DNA from: Linanthus parryae
Taxonomy: Eukaryota; Streptophyta; Magnoliopsida; Ericales; Polemoniaceae
Length of the DNA: 64,000 nt
NCBI GenBank assembly: GCA_023055425.1
Contig: JALGPY010000010.1
Span: 17,643,363-17,707,362 of the forward strand
Reading direction: 5' to 3'
The position numbers and the translations under genes were made by a program. Positions 1 through 11,479 of this stretch are shown piece after piece. Under the pieces are notes generated by a model that saw nothing but the letters and a program-made list of their open reading frames with translations, ran no database searches and had not been told where the DNA came from. Numbering within the stretch: the first letter of the stretch is position 1; each line of letters begins with the position of its first letter.

Positions 1-1881
1 ATTGGTGACAACCTGCAAACACCAATCAGTCCCTTACCCAGCTTTTAGACCAAGTGTGGAATTTGGATTCATATTCAGGATCCACCATGTTAGGTGGCCT
101 AACCCCTTTCGGAACCCAAATCTTCTTAACTTGTCCTTTAAGTTTAAATGGAAAAGCGTTCCTCATTATGTGAGGGTCTCTTCTTCTAAAAGGAAAAGTC
201 ATCTTAACATGACTAGTTTTGCAGCAGTAATGACATGTAGGAGAAGTTTTGTTTCCAGCTTTCACAAATCTGGTATTGTTCCTCCTTGGAATGTTTGGAT
301 TGAATCCAATACCAGCTTTGTGAACAGACTGTGAACTTCCTCCAAGAATCAAGTTCAACTTGTGTTCTGATCCAGCAAGCTTGACTTTGACCAATTCAGA
401 TTCTTGAAGTTTCTCAGTAAGAGTAGTCTTTTTTTTTATCTAATTCATCAATCTGATGTCTTAGATTAACAAGGTTGTCACTCATTGAGGAGTTTTCAGT
501 GACTACTTCCTTGACTTGTGTTTTCAAGGCTTTGAAACTGGTTTTCAAGGCCTTGAAATCACTATTAGTTTTCTTCTGAGAGATTTCAAGATTCTGATTT
601 ATGAAAACAAGTTGTAAGTTTTGTTTTTCTTGCTCATGAACTTTTTCTTTCAAAAGTCTGATCTCTTTCAGATAATCTTCCTCGTTCAAAAGCATTGTTC
701 TGAGATATTCTGAAAGAGCTTCTTTTGGTTTTGAAATCAGACAATTTACCATTACCTCAATGTTCTTCTCAGAGCTTTCATCATGCTTGGCCATGAAGCA
801 TAGGTTGGCATGTTCTTCCTCGGATTCAGATTCACTAGAGCTATCTGAATCACTCCATGAAGCTATCATGGATTTATTTCTTCTGTCATGATCTTTCTTT
901 TGAAAGCTCTTGCTTTTCTTATGTGGACAATCTCTTATCAAGTGTCCTGCATCACTACATTCAAAGCAGTTCATAACTTTTGATTTATTTTGTGAAGAGG
1001 ACTTACCTTTGTAGTCCTTACTGCTGGATGATCTATGCATTTCTCTGTTGAAGTCTTTGTTTCCACAGTTTTTCTTCATTTTGAGAATCCTTGTCAAGGC
1101 TATGGAGATTAAGGCAATTGGATCTTCATCATCACCATCCTCAGTTTCAAGGCTTTGTGTTCTCTCATTCTCTTTGGCTTTGAGAGCTGAGTTCTTGACA
1201 CTATCTGGGAGTTCTCCATCAACTTCATTCATAGATATCACATGTGTCAGGAGCTTCCCTTGTAGGTCATCAATTCGTAGAGTTGAGAGATTCTGAGCTT
1301 CTTCAATAGCTGTGGTCTTCGGTTCCCATTTTGCCTTTAGAAGAATTCTAAGAATCTTCCTCACCGTTTGCTCATTGGAAAAATGTTTACCCAGTGAATC
1401 AAGGTTGTTGAAAATGTGAGCGAACCTCTTGAACATGTCTCTGATGGACTCATCTGTATTCATCTGAAACAACTTATGTTGCCTGAGATAGATGTTGATC
1501 TTAGTTTTCTTGACTTTACTGGTTCCCTCAAAGGTAACCACAAGCTTATCCCAGATTTCTTTTGCAGTTGTGCATCTAGAGATCCTATTGAATTCATCCG
1601 TACTCAAAGCACAATACAAGATGTTAATAGCTTTGTAGTTCTTAGAATATTGCTCTAATTCAGAAGAGAAGAGTAAGTCTTCTGTTTTCGGAGTTTTAAT
1701 CCCATCTTTCTTAGTGTAGAAAGTATGAGGTCCATTTTGGATAACGGTCCAAAGCTCTAGATCCTGATCAATGATGAACATTTTCATAAGGGCTCCAGTG
1801 AGCAAAATTTTCTCCACAAAATAGAGGAGGTCTGTTAGCAGTTCTTCTATGTGAGAAACCACCATCACCAGCAGTACTCAT
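1..1881 (-). pseudogene. SIRE-type Copia gag, two zinc knuckles, frameshifted
   Basis: Gag forms the virus-like particle and packages element RNA. The start chosen is the ATG at 1881, 36 bp inside the PBS; its first 37 codons include the usual start region (PPLFCGENFAHW). A frameshift near 1795 moves to the main frame, which runs to 414 and carries the UBN2-type gag core (FIIDQDLELWTVI), a CCHC knuckle at about 905-965 (CFECSDAGHLIRDC), an acidic serine-rich stretch and a C-terminal coiled-coil-like region. Another frame change and a stop near 400 lead to a second knuckle-like segment (CHYCCKTSHVKM, final Cys missing) at about 26-394. A stop lies at 26-28. Bases 1-25 encode the gag-protease link (CLQVV). 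Not functional as read. Confidence 0.85.
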
Positions 1882-1916
1882 GATCACCAGATGGTTAAAT
1901 CTATACAGTGATACAA

Positions 1917-1928
1917 GCTCTGATACCA
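1917..1928 (-). other. Primer binding site of element A (initiator tRNA-Met type)
   Basis: The minus strand reads TGGTATCAGAGC, complementary to the 3' end of plant initiator tRNA-Met, the usual Copia minus-strand primer. It lies 8 nt inside the LTR end and 36 bp before the gag ATG, which fixes the element's orientation. Confidence 0.9.
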
Positions 1929-1936
1929 AATGAAAT

Positions 1937-3244
1937 TGTGAGTATGCAGATGTTAATGCAGCCAAGATACTTTAGAAGGGGGGGGGGGTTGAATAGAGTA
2001 TGCCAACTTTTTTCAAAACTTGCTAGGAAGATGAAAACTTGTGCAAACAATGAAGTTCAAGGCCTTGAAAACTAGTTCAAGCCCTTGGAGAAAATGCAGA
2101 CAGTATAAAGCAAGTATGCCTTTTTCAAGGCCTTGAAAACAAGTTCAAACCCTTGAAAAACAGACATATTTGTGTGCTGCAAAAACTATAAAAAGGAATT
2201 AACTGTAAATGCAAGTGACAAGAGAATTATAGAGTTCACTCCACTTGGACCTACGTCTCTACCTCAGGGATTAGATCCCTGCAGGATTTTCAACTCAATT
2301 CTTATTAATCAAAAGCTAAGCCCTAGAACTCAAGCCCAAAGAGTTCCCTTACTCTGTTACAGCTTGTGGTTTTCCCTAACCTGTCTAGTACCTGCTCTAG
2401 CTAACTGATTAACTAAGAAATCTGTATTGTTCACTTTGAAAAATCCTTGAGAATAGATGTAGAGATAATACAGAAATGATCTACCAATACAGCTCAAAAC
2501 AGAAGTACACTTAGAATAGAAAAATGCAGTGAAGAATGCTGTGAACTTCTGTGGAATGGACTGAGAGTTTGATGTTCTTCTTTGGTGCTTTGTCAATCCA
2601 GAAACTCGTCTCTTGCTTTTTCCCGTTTGGTCTCCTCTTTTGTTGCTTCAAAGTGAGCTATATTTAAACTGTTTGAAGCTCTGCAAATCTTCCCAGATTT
2701 TCAGCAACAAGTTCCTATTTTGTAGGCAACAGCTTTGACTCTCTTTAACAACTTTCTCCAACGGATATTTTATCACAATTTTCAGGGATATTGTTGTGAT
2801 CTTGTCTAAAATAAATCTGAGAAGCTGTCATAAGTCTCCAATTGATCACAGGATCAAAGTGTCCAACTGTTTCCAAAACTGCACAAATTCAGTTTAGGAA
2901 AAAATCCAGCAAATATTGGAAACAAAATTTCCTGTAATAACAAGGTCAAGCAGATGATATTATATGATCAAAACATGTTAGAATAATTTGTCTTTCATCA
3001 TCTGATAACAGTGAATCAAACATACGAAAAATAGAAAGGGAATCAACTCAGAGAGTTTGCAGAAAACTCCCCCTGAGGAGTGTTCACACAGGTTAAGCAG
3101 TTTCAAGGCTTTGAATCTAGTTTCAAGGCCTTGAAAATAGCTAAACTATTTTCAAGACTCCGAAAATGATTCAAGGCTTTGAAAGATGATTCAAGGCCTT
3201 GAAATAGCTGAGCTATTCCAGGCCTTGAAATAGCTGATCTTACA
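1937..3244 (-). repeat. 5' LTR of element A, 1308 bp
   Basis: On the plus strand it begins TGTGAG and ends CTTACA, i.e. TG...CA. Boundaries come from comparison with the LTRs of C (49239-50440) and G (27707-32086), which share its ends, the G-rich tract near 1977-1990, the leader block at 2225-2410 and the block around 2960-3000. It contains about ten near-palindromes of the TTCAAGGCCTTGAA type, concentrated at 2055-2160 and 3095-3235. Its outer end abuts integrase coding sequence of element B directly. Confidence 0.85.
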
Positions 3245-4080
3245 GTAGGGAATTTGTTCAACTTGATTTTGATTATTTTGTGCAAAGCATGGCATCTCAC
3301 AGAACTTTTCTGCAACTAGAACTCCTCAGCAGAATGGTGTAGTTGACAGGAAAAATAGGACTCTTGAAGACATGTCTAGAAGGATGCTACTTGAAAGTAA
3401 TTTTCCAAAGTTTTTGTGGGAAGAAGCTGTTAAAACTGAAAATTATGTGCTAAATAGATGTTTGATCAGGCCTATTCTGAAGAAAACTCCTTATGAATTG
3501 TTCAAAGGTAGAAATCCTAGTGTTGCTTAGTTTAAACCTTTTGGTTGTACTTGTTTTGTGCATAATAATGGCAAAGATAAACTTGGTAAGTTTGATGCTA
3601 GAAGTGATGAAGGTGTTTTTCTTGGTTATTCGCAAACTAGCAAAGCTTACATGGTTTACAATAAGAGAACTAAGATTGTAGAGGAGAGTATTCATGTATT
3701 TTTCGATGAAAGTGCTGATGGTTCTGTTAGTGAAAGTTTTTCAGATCTCAATTTGAACAAGTATGACGCTGATGACGATTATGACAAAGTTAATAGAAGC
3801 AAAACTAAGCAGCAGAAACATTCAGAAGAATCTCAATGCCTTGAACCCCCTGCTGAGCCAAAATCTCAAAGCCTTGAGACTGGGACGGACAGGAAATATG
3901 ATGCTCCTTCTTCTGTGTATTGAACTCAAAGCCATGAAGGACCATACACTTGGACAACCAGAGAGAAGTTCAAATTTTTATCAGATGATCCTACAGATAA
4001 TATTATATCAGTACAACAACTGGAACTCAGACAAGAGGCCAACTGAGAAATTTGCGTGCTTTCAGTGCTTTCATATCACT
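3245..4080 (+). pseudogene. Copia integrase, C-terminal half (element B)
   Basis: Integrase joins element cDNA to host DNA. The segment begins inside the catalytic core (HGISQNFSATRTPQQNG), with a frameshift near 3284. The catalytic Glu position, normally VVERKNR in Copia, reads VVDRKNR here (3339-3360), a Glu-to-Asp change. The downstream GKFDARSDEGVFLGYS block at 3585-3632 is the usual Copia post-integrase region. A stop interrupts PSVA*FKPFG near 3529. From 3700 the sequence becomes an acidic linker towards RT containing two CAAAGCCTTGA-like motifs. The first two catalytic Asp residues lie outside the window beyond element A. Confidence 0.85.
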
Positions 4081-4930
4081 TATTGAGCCCAAGAATGCAA
4101 AAGAAGCACTAGAATATGTAGACTGGATCATTGCAATGTAGAATGAGCTGAATGAGTTTGAAAGGAACAAAGTCTGGAATTTGGTTCACAGACCAAAAGA
4201 TCAATCAGTTATTGGAACAAGATGGGTGTTCAGAAACAAACTTGATGAAAAAGGTAAGGTTGTCAGAAATAAAGCAAGACTGGTTGCGCATGGATATAAT
4301 CAAGAATAAGGCATTGACTATGTGGAAACATTTTCCCCTGGTTCAAGGTTAGAGGCTATCAGAATACTTCTTGCATTTGCATCACATAATCATAAAAAAC
4401 TTTTTCAAATGGATTTAAAGTGTGCTTTTCTAAATGGATATTTACAAGAAGAAGTATATGTTGTTCAACCACAAGTTTTTGAAAATGACACATTTCCTGA
4501 TCATGCTTACAAATTAGACAGAGCCTTGTATGGACTTAATCCAGCTCCAAGGGCTTGGTATGACAGACTCTCTAAGTTTTTACTGGAAAATGGTTTCAAG
4601 AGAGGACTTGTTGACAAAAATCTTTTTAGAAAGAATCATGAAAAAGATTTGTAAGTTTTACAGATATATGTGAATGATATTTTATTTGGTGCTGCTAATG
4701 ATGCTCTTTCAAAAGAGTTTTCAAGTATAATGTGCAGGGAATTTGAGGGTGAGCTTGATGGGAAAACTTGATTTCTTTCTTGGACTTCATGTACATCAAA
4801 TGAAGAAAGTAATATTTGTGCATCAAGGGAAACACAACCAGGACTTGTTAAACAAATATAACATGTCACAATCCAAGGTATTTAAGACTCTGATGAGTTC
4901 ATTATTGTCTTTAGAAAAAGATAAAAGTGG
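4081..4930 (+). pseudogene. Copia reverse transcriptase (RVT_2), broken (element B)
   Basis: RT copies element RNA into DNA in the virus-like particle. Recognised blocks in order are the entry block WNLVHRP (about 4177), VIGTRWVFRNKLDEKGKVVR (4208-4267), RLVAHGYNQE followed by a stop (about 4309), the core QMDLKCAFLNGYLQEEVYV (4408-4464), ALYGLNPAPRAWYDRL (about 4523-4570) and the catalytic box at about 4661-4680. That box reads YVND instead of YVDD, so one metal-binding Asp is lost. Stops also occur at about 4084, 4138 and 4652. Certainly inactive. Confidence 0.88.
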
Positions 4931-5614
4931 TAAGAGTGTGGATAAAAAGGAATATGGAGGTATGATTGGTTCAATTCTATATGTAACTGCTAGTATACCA
5001 GGTATTATGTTTAGTGTATGCATGTGTGCTAGATTTCAAGCAGATCCTAAAGAAAGTCATTTGATTGCTGTGAAAAGATTTTTCAAATATTTGAATGGAA
5101 CCAAAGACTTGGGGCTTTGGTATCCAAGAAGATCTAAGTTTATGTCAAGTGGTTATTCAGATGCAGACTTTGCAGGATACAGAGTAGATAGAAAAAGTAC
5201 TTATGTATGTTGTCAATTCCTTGGTTCATCATTTATTATTTTTCATTCAAAGAAGCAAAATTCAGTAGTTTTATCAACTGCAGAAGTTGAATACATTGAA
5301 GATGGAGCTTGTTTCTCTCAGGTTTTATGGATTGCTCAACAGCTAAGAGATATTGGATATGAATTCAGCCTATTAATTGTGATAATACAAGTGCAATTTC
5401 TATATCAAAGAATCCAGTTCAGCCTTCAAGGAAAAAGCACATAGATGTGAGACATCATATTCTTAGAGATCATGCTGAAAAAGATGATATTGTTCTATCT
5501 TTTATTTCTACTTCTAAGCTAATAGCTGATATTTTCACCAAACCACTGCCAGATGAGAGGTTTGCATCCACAAGGCTTGAATTGGGCATGGTAAACAAGG
5601 ATGAATTGGTTTAG
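4931..5614 (+). pseudogene. Copia RNase H and pol C-terminus (element B)
   Basis: RNase H removes template RNA during reverse transcription. The frame open to 5444 carries the RT thumb/connection (KEYGGMIGSILYVTASIPGI) and RNase H residues: the first Asp in YSDADFAG (5155-5178), the KSTYVCCQF block, and the second acidic block LSTAEVEYI (about 5274-5300). After a frameshift near 5375 the usual Copia end follows: HIDVRHHILRDHAEK, then DIFTKPLP (about 5530-5553) and the terminal LGMVNKDELV before the stop at 5612-5614. The length is normal for a Copia RNase H. Confidence 0.85.
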
Positions 5615-5990
5615 GGGGAGTATTAGTCTATATGTGTATTAGATGTTTAACTCTCAAAGCCTTGAGATCATACTTTCAGCCTTGAAAGTATGCCTCAAAG
5701 CTTTGAATGTTGATGTGTTAACCTCAAACTTCTCAAAGCTTTGATTAAGTGGATTTGTATTCTTTAAAAATTGGATCGTGAATTATTTTGTAATATCTTT
5801 TGAGATAATTATAGAATATTTGAAATGTTCAGAGATTTTGACAAAATATCTAAAAATATCTTAGCAAATCTTCTGAAATCTCTTTGCATGCAATCTCCCT
5901 TTTCAAATCAAACTCTGCCACCTACTTAAGCCAACTTCAGGGCTTATTTCTCTCATTCTCAACTTCTATCTCTTCGTCTATCTCTCTCTC

Positions 5991-6065
<75 letters not shown>

Positions 6066-6092
6066 TCTGAAACCCTCTCAACCCTAACCAAA
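5612..6092 (+). other. Spacer between pol and env-like ORF, with internal PPT-like tract
   Basis: No gene. At the pol stop lies TTAGGGGGAGTATT (5611-5624), a purine tract resembling a polypurine tract and possibly an internal plus-strand primer. Four CAAAGCCTTGA / CAAAGCTTTG near-palindromes follow at 5645-5750. The spacer ends in a CT/TA microsatellite (5971-6065) just before the env-like ATG at 6093. Confidence 0.6.
5971..6065. repeat. (CT)n-(TA)n compound microsatellite
   Basis: CT/TC dinucleotides run from about 5971 to 6042, with a few TATCTC interruptions, then switch to TA until 6065. It ends 27 bp before the env-like start codon, so it would lie in the leader of that ORF. Confidence 0.95.
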
Positions 6093-7963
6093 ATGGAGCG
6101 CAAGTCTGAAAGGATCAAGCAGCAATGTCAGACTTCCAACAAGAGGGTGAAAAGGAAGGCTAACAGGAAGATCACCATTTATGGATCAGATTCAGAAGAC
6201 ACAACCAGTGTTCATGACACGTCACCTCCCTCAAAGAAGGTCAAGAAGGGAAAGGAAGTTCAACAAGAACCAGTGGTTGAGCCAGAATCTGAGACTGCTA
6301 CTGAAGAAGTGGTGAAGGAGAAAGAACAGGGAATAAGGATCTAGGGGAATAATCAAGCAAGAAGAAGAAGGAAGTGACAGTTGAGAAAGGTGAAAAGAAG
6401 AGTGTGACATCTTCAAAGGATAAGAAAGCTGGTGAGAAGAAGGTTGAAGCAACTACAGAGAAGAAAAGAGTAAAACACAGTGCAACAAAGACCAAGAAGG
6501 CTGCAAATTTTGGTAAGAACCTATTGCCTGAGTCTTGGTTTGTCAATTCTGAGGTTAAAGCTGGGTGGATGGATAGGTATGCATCATCCACAGTATCTTT
6601 TTGTAGTCTAATTAGTACTGATTTGTTGGATATAATGGACCTTGACTACATTAAGAATTTGAGGAAATCATCAGTTGGGAGTTTGTTAAATCCACCATCT
6701 GAGGCATACCCTAGGATAACCAGACTGTTTTATCTGCATTTAGTTCAAGAACTGGATGATAGTGATAGGTATATTCTTACTTGAAAAGTGGCTGGTGTGG
6801 ATATTAGGTTGAATCAAAAGTTGTTTCCAAAGTTTTGGGAGTACCTAGGAAGTATAAGGTTAGTGATCACCCTGATAGGAAGGAAATTTTGGAGAAGGCC
6901 AAAGCCTTGTTTTTCTTGGAAAGAACCCCTACTGAACCAAAACAGTTATCACATTCTGTGTTTACATATGAAGCCAAAATTTTGTTTTCTATCATTATGA
7001 GATGTGTAGTTCCTAGGGAGTATTCCAAAGAATTGGTGACAGACAAAGTGTTGATCTTGATGTATCTTATATGTCAAGGGTTTGATGTAGACCTTCCTAC
7101 TGTTGTGATGGAGCATATGGTATACTGTGGCACTAGAACTAGGAACTATTCTCTGGCTTATGCCAATTTATTACCTTTATTTTTCAAACACTTTGGAGTA
7201 TCTTTGCAGGATGAAGAGAAGATTACTACTGGTTTTGGAGTGGTAGATGAGGCATCACTTCAAAGGATTGGGATTTTTTACACTGCCAAAGGAAAGTGGA
7301 AGTTTTATTCTGAGTTGAGTTCTAAAGAGTTTAAGGAGAAAGAGTTTATCAAACCTAGAGCTGCTACAACCCCCAAAGTATCTGGTAATTTGGATTTCTC
7401 TCAATTAGTGAGCATGGTTGAGGTTTCGGAAGATGGAGTGGAAGATTTGAGACAAGGTTTATTTGATTTGTCCAGTGACTTCACCAATTTCAAAGGTTTG
7501 GTGAACAAAAAGCTAGACATCATTATCAAAGGTTTGAACCTAGAACAAATACCCTCTTCAGAAAGCAGAGAAACAAGTATTGACTCTGATGAAGTACTTA
7601 GTGAAGCTCTTAAGAAGTAAAAAAAAGAAGAAGAAATCAGTTCATATTGTTCTTACATCAAAGGATCTGTTTGATCAATCTGAGGATCAGGCTGGTGATG
7701 AGGAAACTGCTGAAAAGGAAGCTGCTGATTTGGAAAAGCTTGTTGATGAAGTTGTGTAGAAATTGCAAACTGAGGAAGCACAGGGTAAAGAAGATACTAA
7801 AACAGGTGAGCAAAGAGAAGAACCAGCTGAAGCTGAAAGAGATTCAGAGGCAAAAAGAGTTGAAGAGATTCAGGAAGAAGTTCAGAATAAGGGAAAGGGA
7901 AAAGCCAAGTCTGGAAAGAAGTCTGCAAAGAAGGATCCTGAAGCTGAAGCTTCAAAGCCTTGA
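6093..7963 (+). pseudogene. SIRE-type env-like third ORF, broken
   Basis: Long ORF between pol and the 3' LTR, the position of the so-called env-like gene of SIRE elements; its biochemical role is unknown. Start at the ATG of MERKSERIKQQ (6093). The N-terminus is highly basic (KRVKRKANRK, like a nuclear localisation signal), then acidic/lysine-rich low complexity. The central conserved domain at about 6520-7350 contains WFVNSEVKAGWMDRY, IRLNQKLFPKFW and EEKITTGFG. A charged coiled-coil-like C-terminus ends EAEASKP. Stops or frame changes occur near 6342, 6782, 6835, 7618 and 7758. I see no signal peptide or clear membrane span. Element C carries a homologue of the central and C-terminal parts (50806-51960), which supports real ancestral coding. 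Confidence 0.75.
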
Positions 7964-8092
7964 AGTCGACCCTTCTATTTCTTTCTGTTCTTCTTTCTTC
8001 TTTCAAGTCCAGAAGTTTGTTTAAGTTTTCTGATTTTCTTCAAAACACTCTGAACTAGATCCTACATTGCTTCTACTCTTTTGTTGAAAGAC

Positions 8093-8107
8093 AAAAAGGG
8101 GGAGAAG
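8093..8107 (+). other. Polypurine tract of element B
   Basis: AAAAAGGGGGAGAAG, just upstream of the LTR start at 8112, is the expected plus-strand primer. The preceding TTGAAAGACAAA is also found next to the PPT of element C in mirror orientation (about 50451-50464), which supports the assignment. Confidence 0.85.
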
Positions 8108-8111
8108 ATTA

Positions 8112-9610
8112 TGTGTTTTTTGTGTTAATTTTTGTAATAATTATGATGGATGTTGGTTGGTTATGCTATGAATATTTTTTGTTGAAGTATTATATTTTGT
8201 TTAAATATGATCTTTGGTTTAAAACTGCTATCAGAACTTGTGAATTACTTGTGATGAATATATCAAGTAACCAGTATTATATTTTGTCTAACTGTTATGT
8301 ATAGGTTTTTGGTTTTTATATGGAATGAAATTATGCAGGCATAAGTAATCTATGTTCTAATTAAACAAATATGCAGGACTGAGTTGGATTAAAACTCCGA
8401 GTTCATTCTGATGAACTACAAGGAAAAGCTTCAAAGCTTTGAGATTCACTGGTTAATCTTCAATGCTAATTTCATCTGACTAATTCTGTGTATGCATGTT
8501 ATTTCTGTGGGATTCAAAACTTGTTATGAATATATAGTTGACTAATAATGCTTGTTATATACTGGTTACTTGATATATTCATTAGATTGAATATGTATAT
8601 AAGCTAAGTTTATCACCAAACAAACCTAGCCCGGTTTTCTCATGAACTCATAGCATATTGTTTATCAGATCTTGATGCGAGATTGTCTTGATATTGTTTG
8701 ATCTTGTTTGTTGAGTTTTTGCAGTTTTTTTAGGCGTTCCAACGTCCATAAACAAATCAAATAGCTATCCAAACATATATGTTGAAAGAAGAATATCAAG
8801 GAGGAGGATTTTTAGGATTTCAGTTCCTAAAATCTCTCAGTTGGTTGCAGGGTGTTATTTAAAGAGATCAGTGTTTTGAATTTAAGAGATACAAAGATTG
8901 ATATTGATCATCGTGATATTTGAGGAGTGATACGAATAGGAGAGTTCATATCTTTCAAATATTCAGAATCATCAGCCCATTGACATTGCAGAAGCAAGAT
9001 CATGCATCACAGATTGAAGAAAACTTCCAAGCTCATTTTGCTTATCTGTTTTATGTGTTCTTCACACTTGTACTAAACTTGTATTATCATTGTGTGTTCT
9101 TAAACCTCACAAACTTAGAAGTTTAGTTGTTAAAGTGAACAACAAAGAGGTTCTTAAAGTTTCAACAGATTGTAGCTGGAACTAGATAGGTTGGGAACGA
9201 CAAGCTTTAATAGGTGAAAGGTAGCTCACTTAGAATTGAGATCTAGGGCTAAATCAGGGTGATTAATAAGAAGTTCTGTTTGAATTCTGGAGGGATAAGA
9301 TCCCTAAGGCAGAGACTAGGTCCAATTGTGACTGAACTCTGTAAAATCCTTGTGTTCTTGTTGCTTACTTTTGTTATCTTTACATTCATTCTAAACAGGA
9401 AGTGTCAAAGCTTTGGATCTTTCCAAATCTCAAAGCTTTGAAGCCTCAGTATTCTGCAGTTATATCTTCAAGTTTCTCAAAACTGTTTCAAAGCTTTGAG
9501 ATATCAACAGCTTACTCTACTCAAGTTTTAAAAGACTGTGTTTTGGAAAAAGTTAGCGTACTTTATTCAACCCCCCTTCTAGAGTATTTAGATCATGATT
9601 TACACTTACA
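8112..9610 (+). repeat. 3' LTR of element B, about 1.5 kb
   Basis: Starts TGTGTT after the PPT and ends CTTACA near 9610; 9615 is an alternative end. Its terminal block (TTCAACCCCCCTTCTAGAG, 9568-9586) and the block at 9170-9350 match A, C and G in reverse or direct orientation. The U3 start differs from that of A, C and G, suggesting a different subfamily. CAAAGCTTTG palindromes occur at about 8430, 9407, 9435 and 9490. The partner 5' LTR lies outside the window, so no TSD can be checked. Confidence 0.8.
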
Positions 9611-10975
9611 TTACAAACTTTCAATAAGCATTAGCGAAATCTTATTTTTCGTCTAAGCGTCTCCCCGTCCAAATACTTGGCTACAAGTCCTATTTTCTTC
9701 AATGGTAGAAACCCGGATTTCTTATGATGATCGGTTTCATTCTTATCAACCTCCACTTTTCATATTTATTATAGTGTTTTGAGTCACTGAAATTAAGATT
9801 ACGGTAGGATGTCCAGTGGTCTGTATTTCTTTGTCTCTAACAAAAATATATGAATTAGGATCTTGCTAATCAAATTCTCTTTGGTACACTGAAGTGGACG
9901 GTTGTTAAAGCGAGCAATTACAGTGTTCATGTGTTAGCTAGTGATCACTCTCTATTAGCTGAAAAATTCAGAGTTACCACATGATAATAAACCATAACTA
10001 AAGCATTATCACACTCCTACGCTATTGCTCATATGTTCATATCCATGTTCGACGCACGTGATTGCTTTCTGACATGCTCATTCACTCCTCCGAAATATTA
10101 ATCATGTTGGTCGGAAGTGATTAAACTTATTAGCATCTAACTTAGAAGGCATCTCTAATGGGAGATAATATGACATATAAATGAAAATAAATCAACATCA
10201 CAATCAATTAAACTAAATCTTAATGCATGATGGAACATGCAAAAACCAATTATCTGAAAAAACTCACATAGACCGCAATTAGGGTTGAAGGTATGAAGGT
10301 TTTAGCTACTCACAGCCTTGATAGAATTTATAGTTTGATACAAGTAGTTCAAAGTAAAAGGATAAAATATCAAAAAGAGTAATCGCAACTTCAAAAGAAT
10401 TCCACAATGAATCTTCATTCCTTAGCTCCAAACATGTCTCCTCCAAATCTTCGTTTAATCATTCTCTGATCACCCATATGTTAATGAATGAATGCAAAAA
10501 TTATGTAGAGGGAACGTCAACCAAGTCATGTATGTGTGTGGAAACCAGAAAAAGTATTAAAAATTTACAAAATAGCCCCAAAAATGTCAACTATGAAAGT
10601 GGATATAGAGTCTGTTAGACGACAACAAAAACATGATTACGAGTGTGTCTACTAATCTAAATGTAATGTACATCGGATACTACTGAAAATGTACAGCCAC
10701 ACAAGTGTCATGCTATTCAATAGAAGAGATAATTAACAAGGTAATGAGACCTACTCTATTTCGGCACAAGCAAGTTTAAATATATCTTTTGATGCAAATG
10801 ATAAATGTAAAGTAAAACAGTAAGTAAACTAAACAGTAAAAATATATAAGACACGACACGCCAATTTTTTACAGTGGAGAAACCTTTTCTGAAATCTCCT
10901 GGGTCTTTCAAACGGAATTGGCCAATCCGTTTTGAGTAGATTAGTTGATGAGATTAACAAAACAAGAAAATCTCT
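9611..10975. other. No gene seen; possibly a degenerate Gypsy LTR
   Basis: AT-rich sequence with many stops in all frames. Parts at 9880-10320 have the layout of Athila/Tat LTRs as seen in element J: short TCACTACT-like segments, a GCATGAT stretch, then an AACCCTAGCTAC-like block (here GGTTTTAGCTACTCAC near 10300). Similarity is weak and no LTR ends, PBS or PPT were found. It separates the end of B from the first recognisable part of D. Confidence 0.3.
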
Positions 10976-11470
10976 CAAAATTAAAATATTAAGTTATAGC
11001 TTTCTTTTACTTGGCACTCGTCTAGACCATGATAACTTAAGTGTGGTCTTGCTAAAGCATGTGTATTGATTTATCAATGGTAAGGCGCGATGACATAAGC
11101 TAGTAATATGAAAATGTTAAGTGAAAGGTCTTACTTAACTAAGCTAATTTAATAGGAAGCTCATAGGCAAGTTAATTGAATTAATATGATAGATTATGAA
11201 TAAGGAGTTATTCACCCAATTGTTCCAAGAGTTACATTGGATGTAACTGGAAATCGTTTCCTATCTAAATAACTGAATTCCGGGTGACCAGCTAAACCAT
11301 ACTCACAAGGAGGTGAAATATGGATCTTGGCCCACAAGAAGAATATATGATTTTTTTTTTTATGGTGACGGTCATTGATTTGATGAAAATAGTCTGGAGC
11401 TATATTTTATAAAAGTCCTTGTTAAATTTAGTATATTATCATGACATTCATACTTGCACATTTGTTATGT
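10976..11470 (+). other. Leader of element D (between lost 5' LTR and gag)
   Basis: Non-coding. Similar by eye to the leader of element H at 43690-44180: shared order of a GATGACATAAGCTAGTAAT-like block, an AAGGAGTTATT block, a CCAAGAGTT block, GGCCCAC and GGAGCTATATTT. No PBS remains upstream, so the 5' LTR was lost or has decayed. Confidence 0.65.
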
Positions 11471-11479
11471 GATAGGTAT

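Larger units (their letters stand above)
1..3244 (-). mobile_element. Element A: SIRE-type Ty1/Copia retrotransposon, 5' part
   Basis: Minus-strand Copia element entering the window from the left. Visible in its own direction are the 5' LTR (1937-3244), a primer binding site matching initiator tRNA-Met (1917-1928), and gag from 1881 to the window edge. The LTR is followed at once by integrase coding sequence of another, plus-strand SIRE-type copy (from 3245), so A is nested inside B. The remaining pol, third ORF and 3' LTR would lie left of the window. Lineage is inferred from gag, LTR and PBS layout shared with elements B and C. Confidence 0.85.
3245..9610 (+). mobile_element. Element B: SIRE-type Ty1/Copia retrotransposon, 3' part
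   Basis: Plus-strand Copia element with partial integrase, RT, RNase H, a long spacer, an env-like third ORF, a PPT and a 3' LTR. A long ORF after pol is typical of the SIRE lineage. Its 5' half (5' LTR, gag, protease, integrase start) lies left of the nested element A, outside the window. The first bases after A (gtagg, 3245-3249) are the candidate TSD of A. All frames contain stops or frameshifts. Confidence 0.85.

Noticed and set aside
5884..6087. 67-codon ORF rich in Ser and Leu
   Set aside because: Translation of the CT/TA microsatellite.
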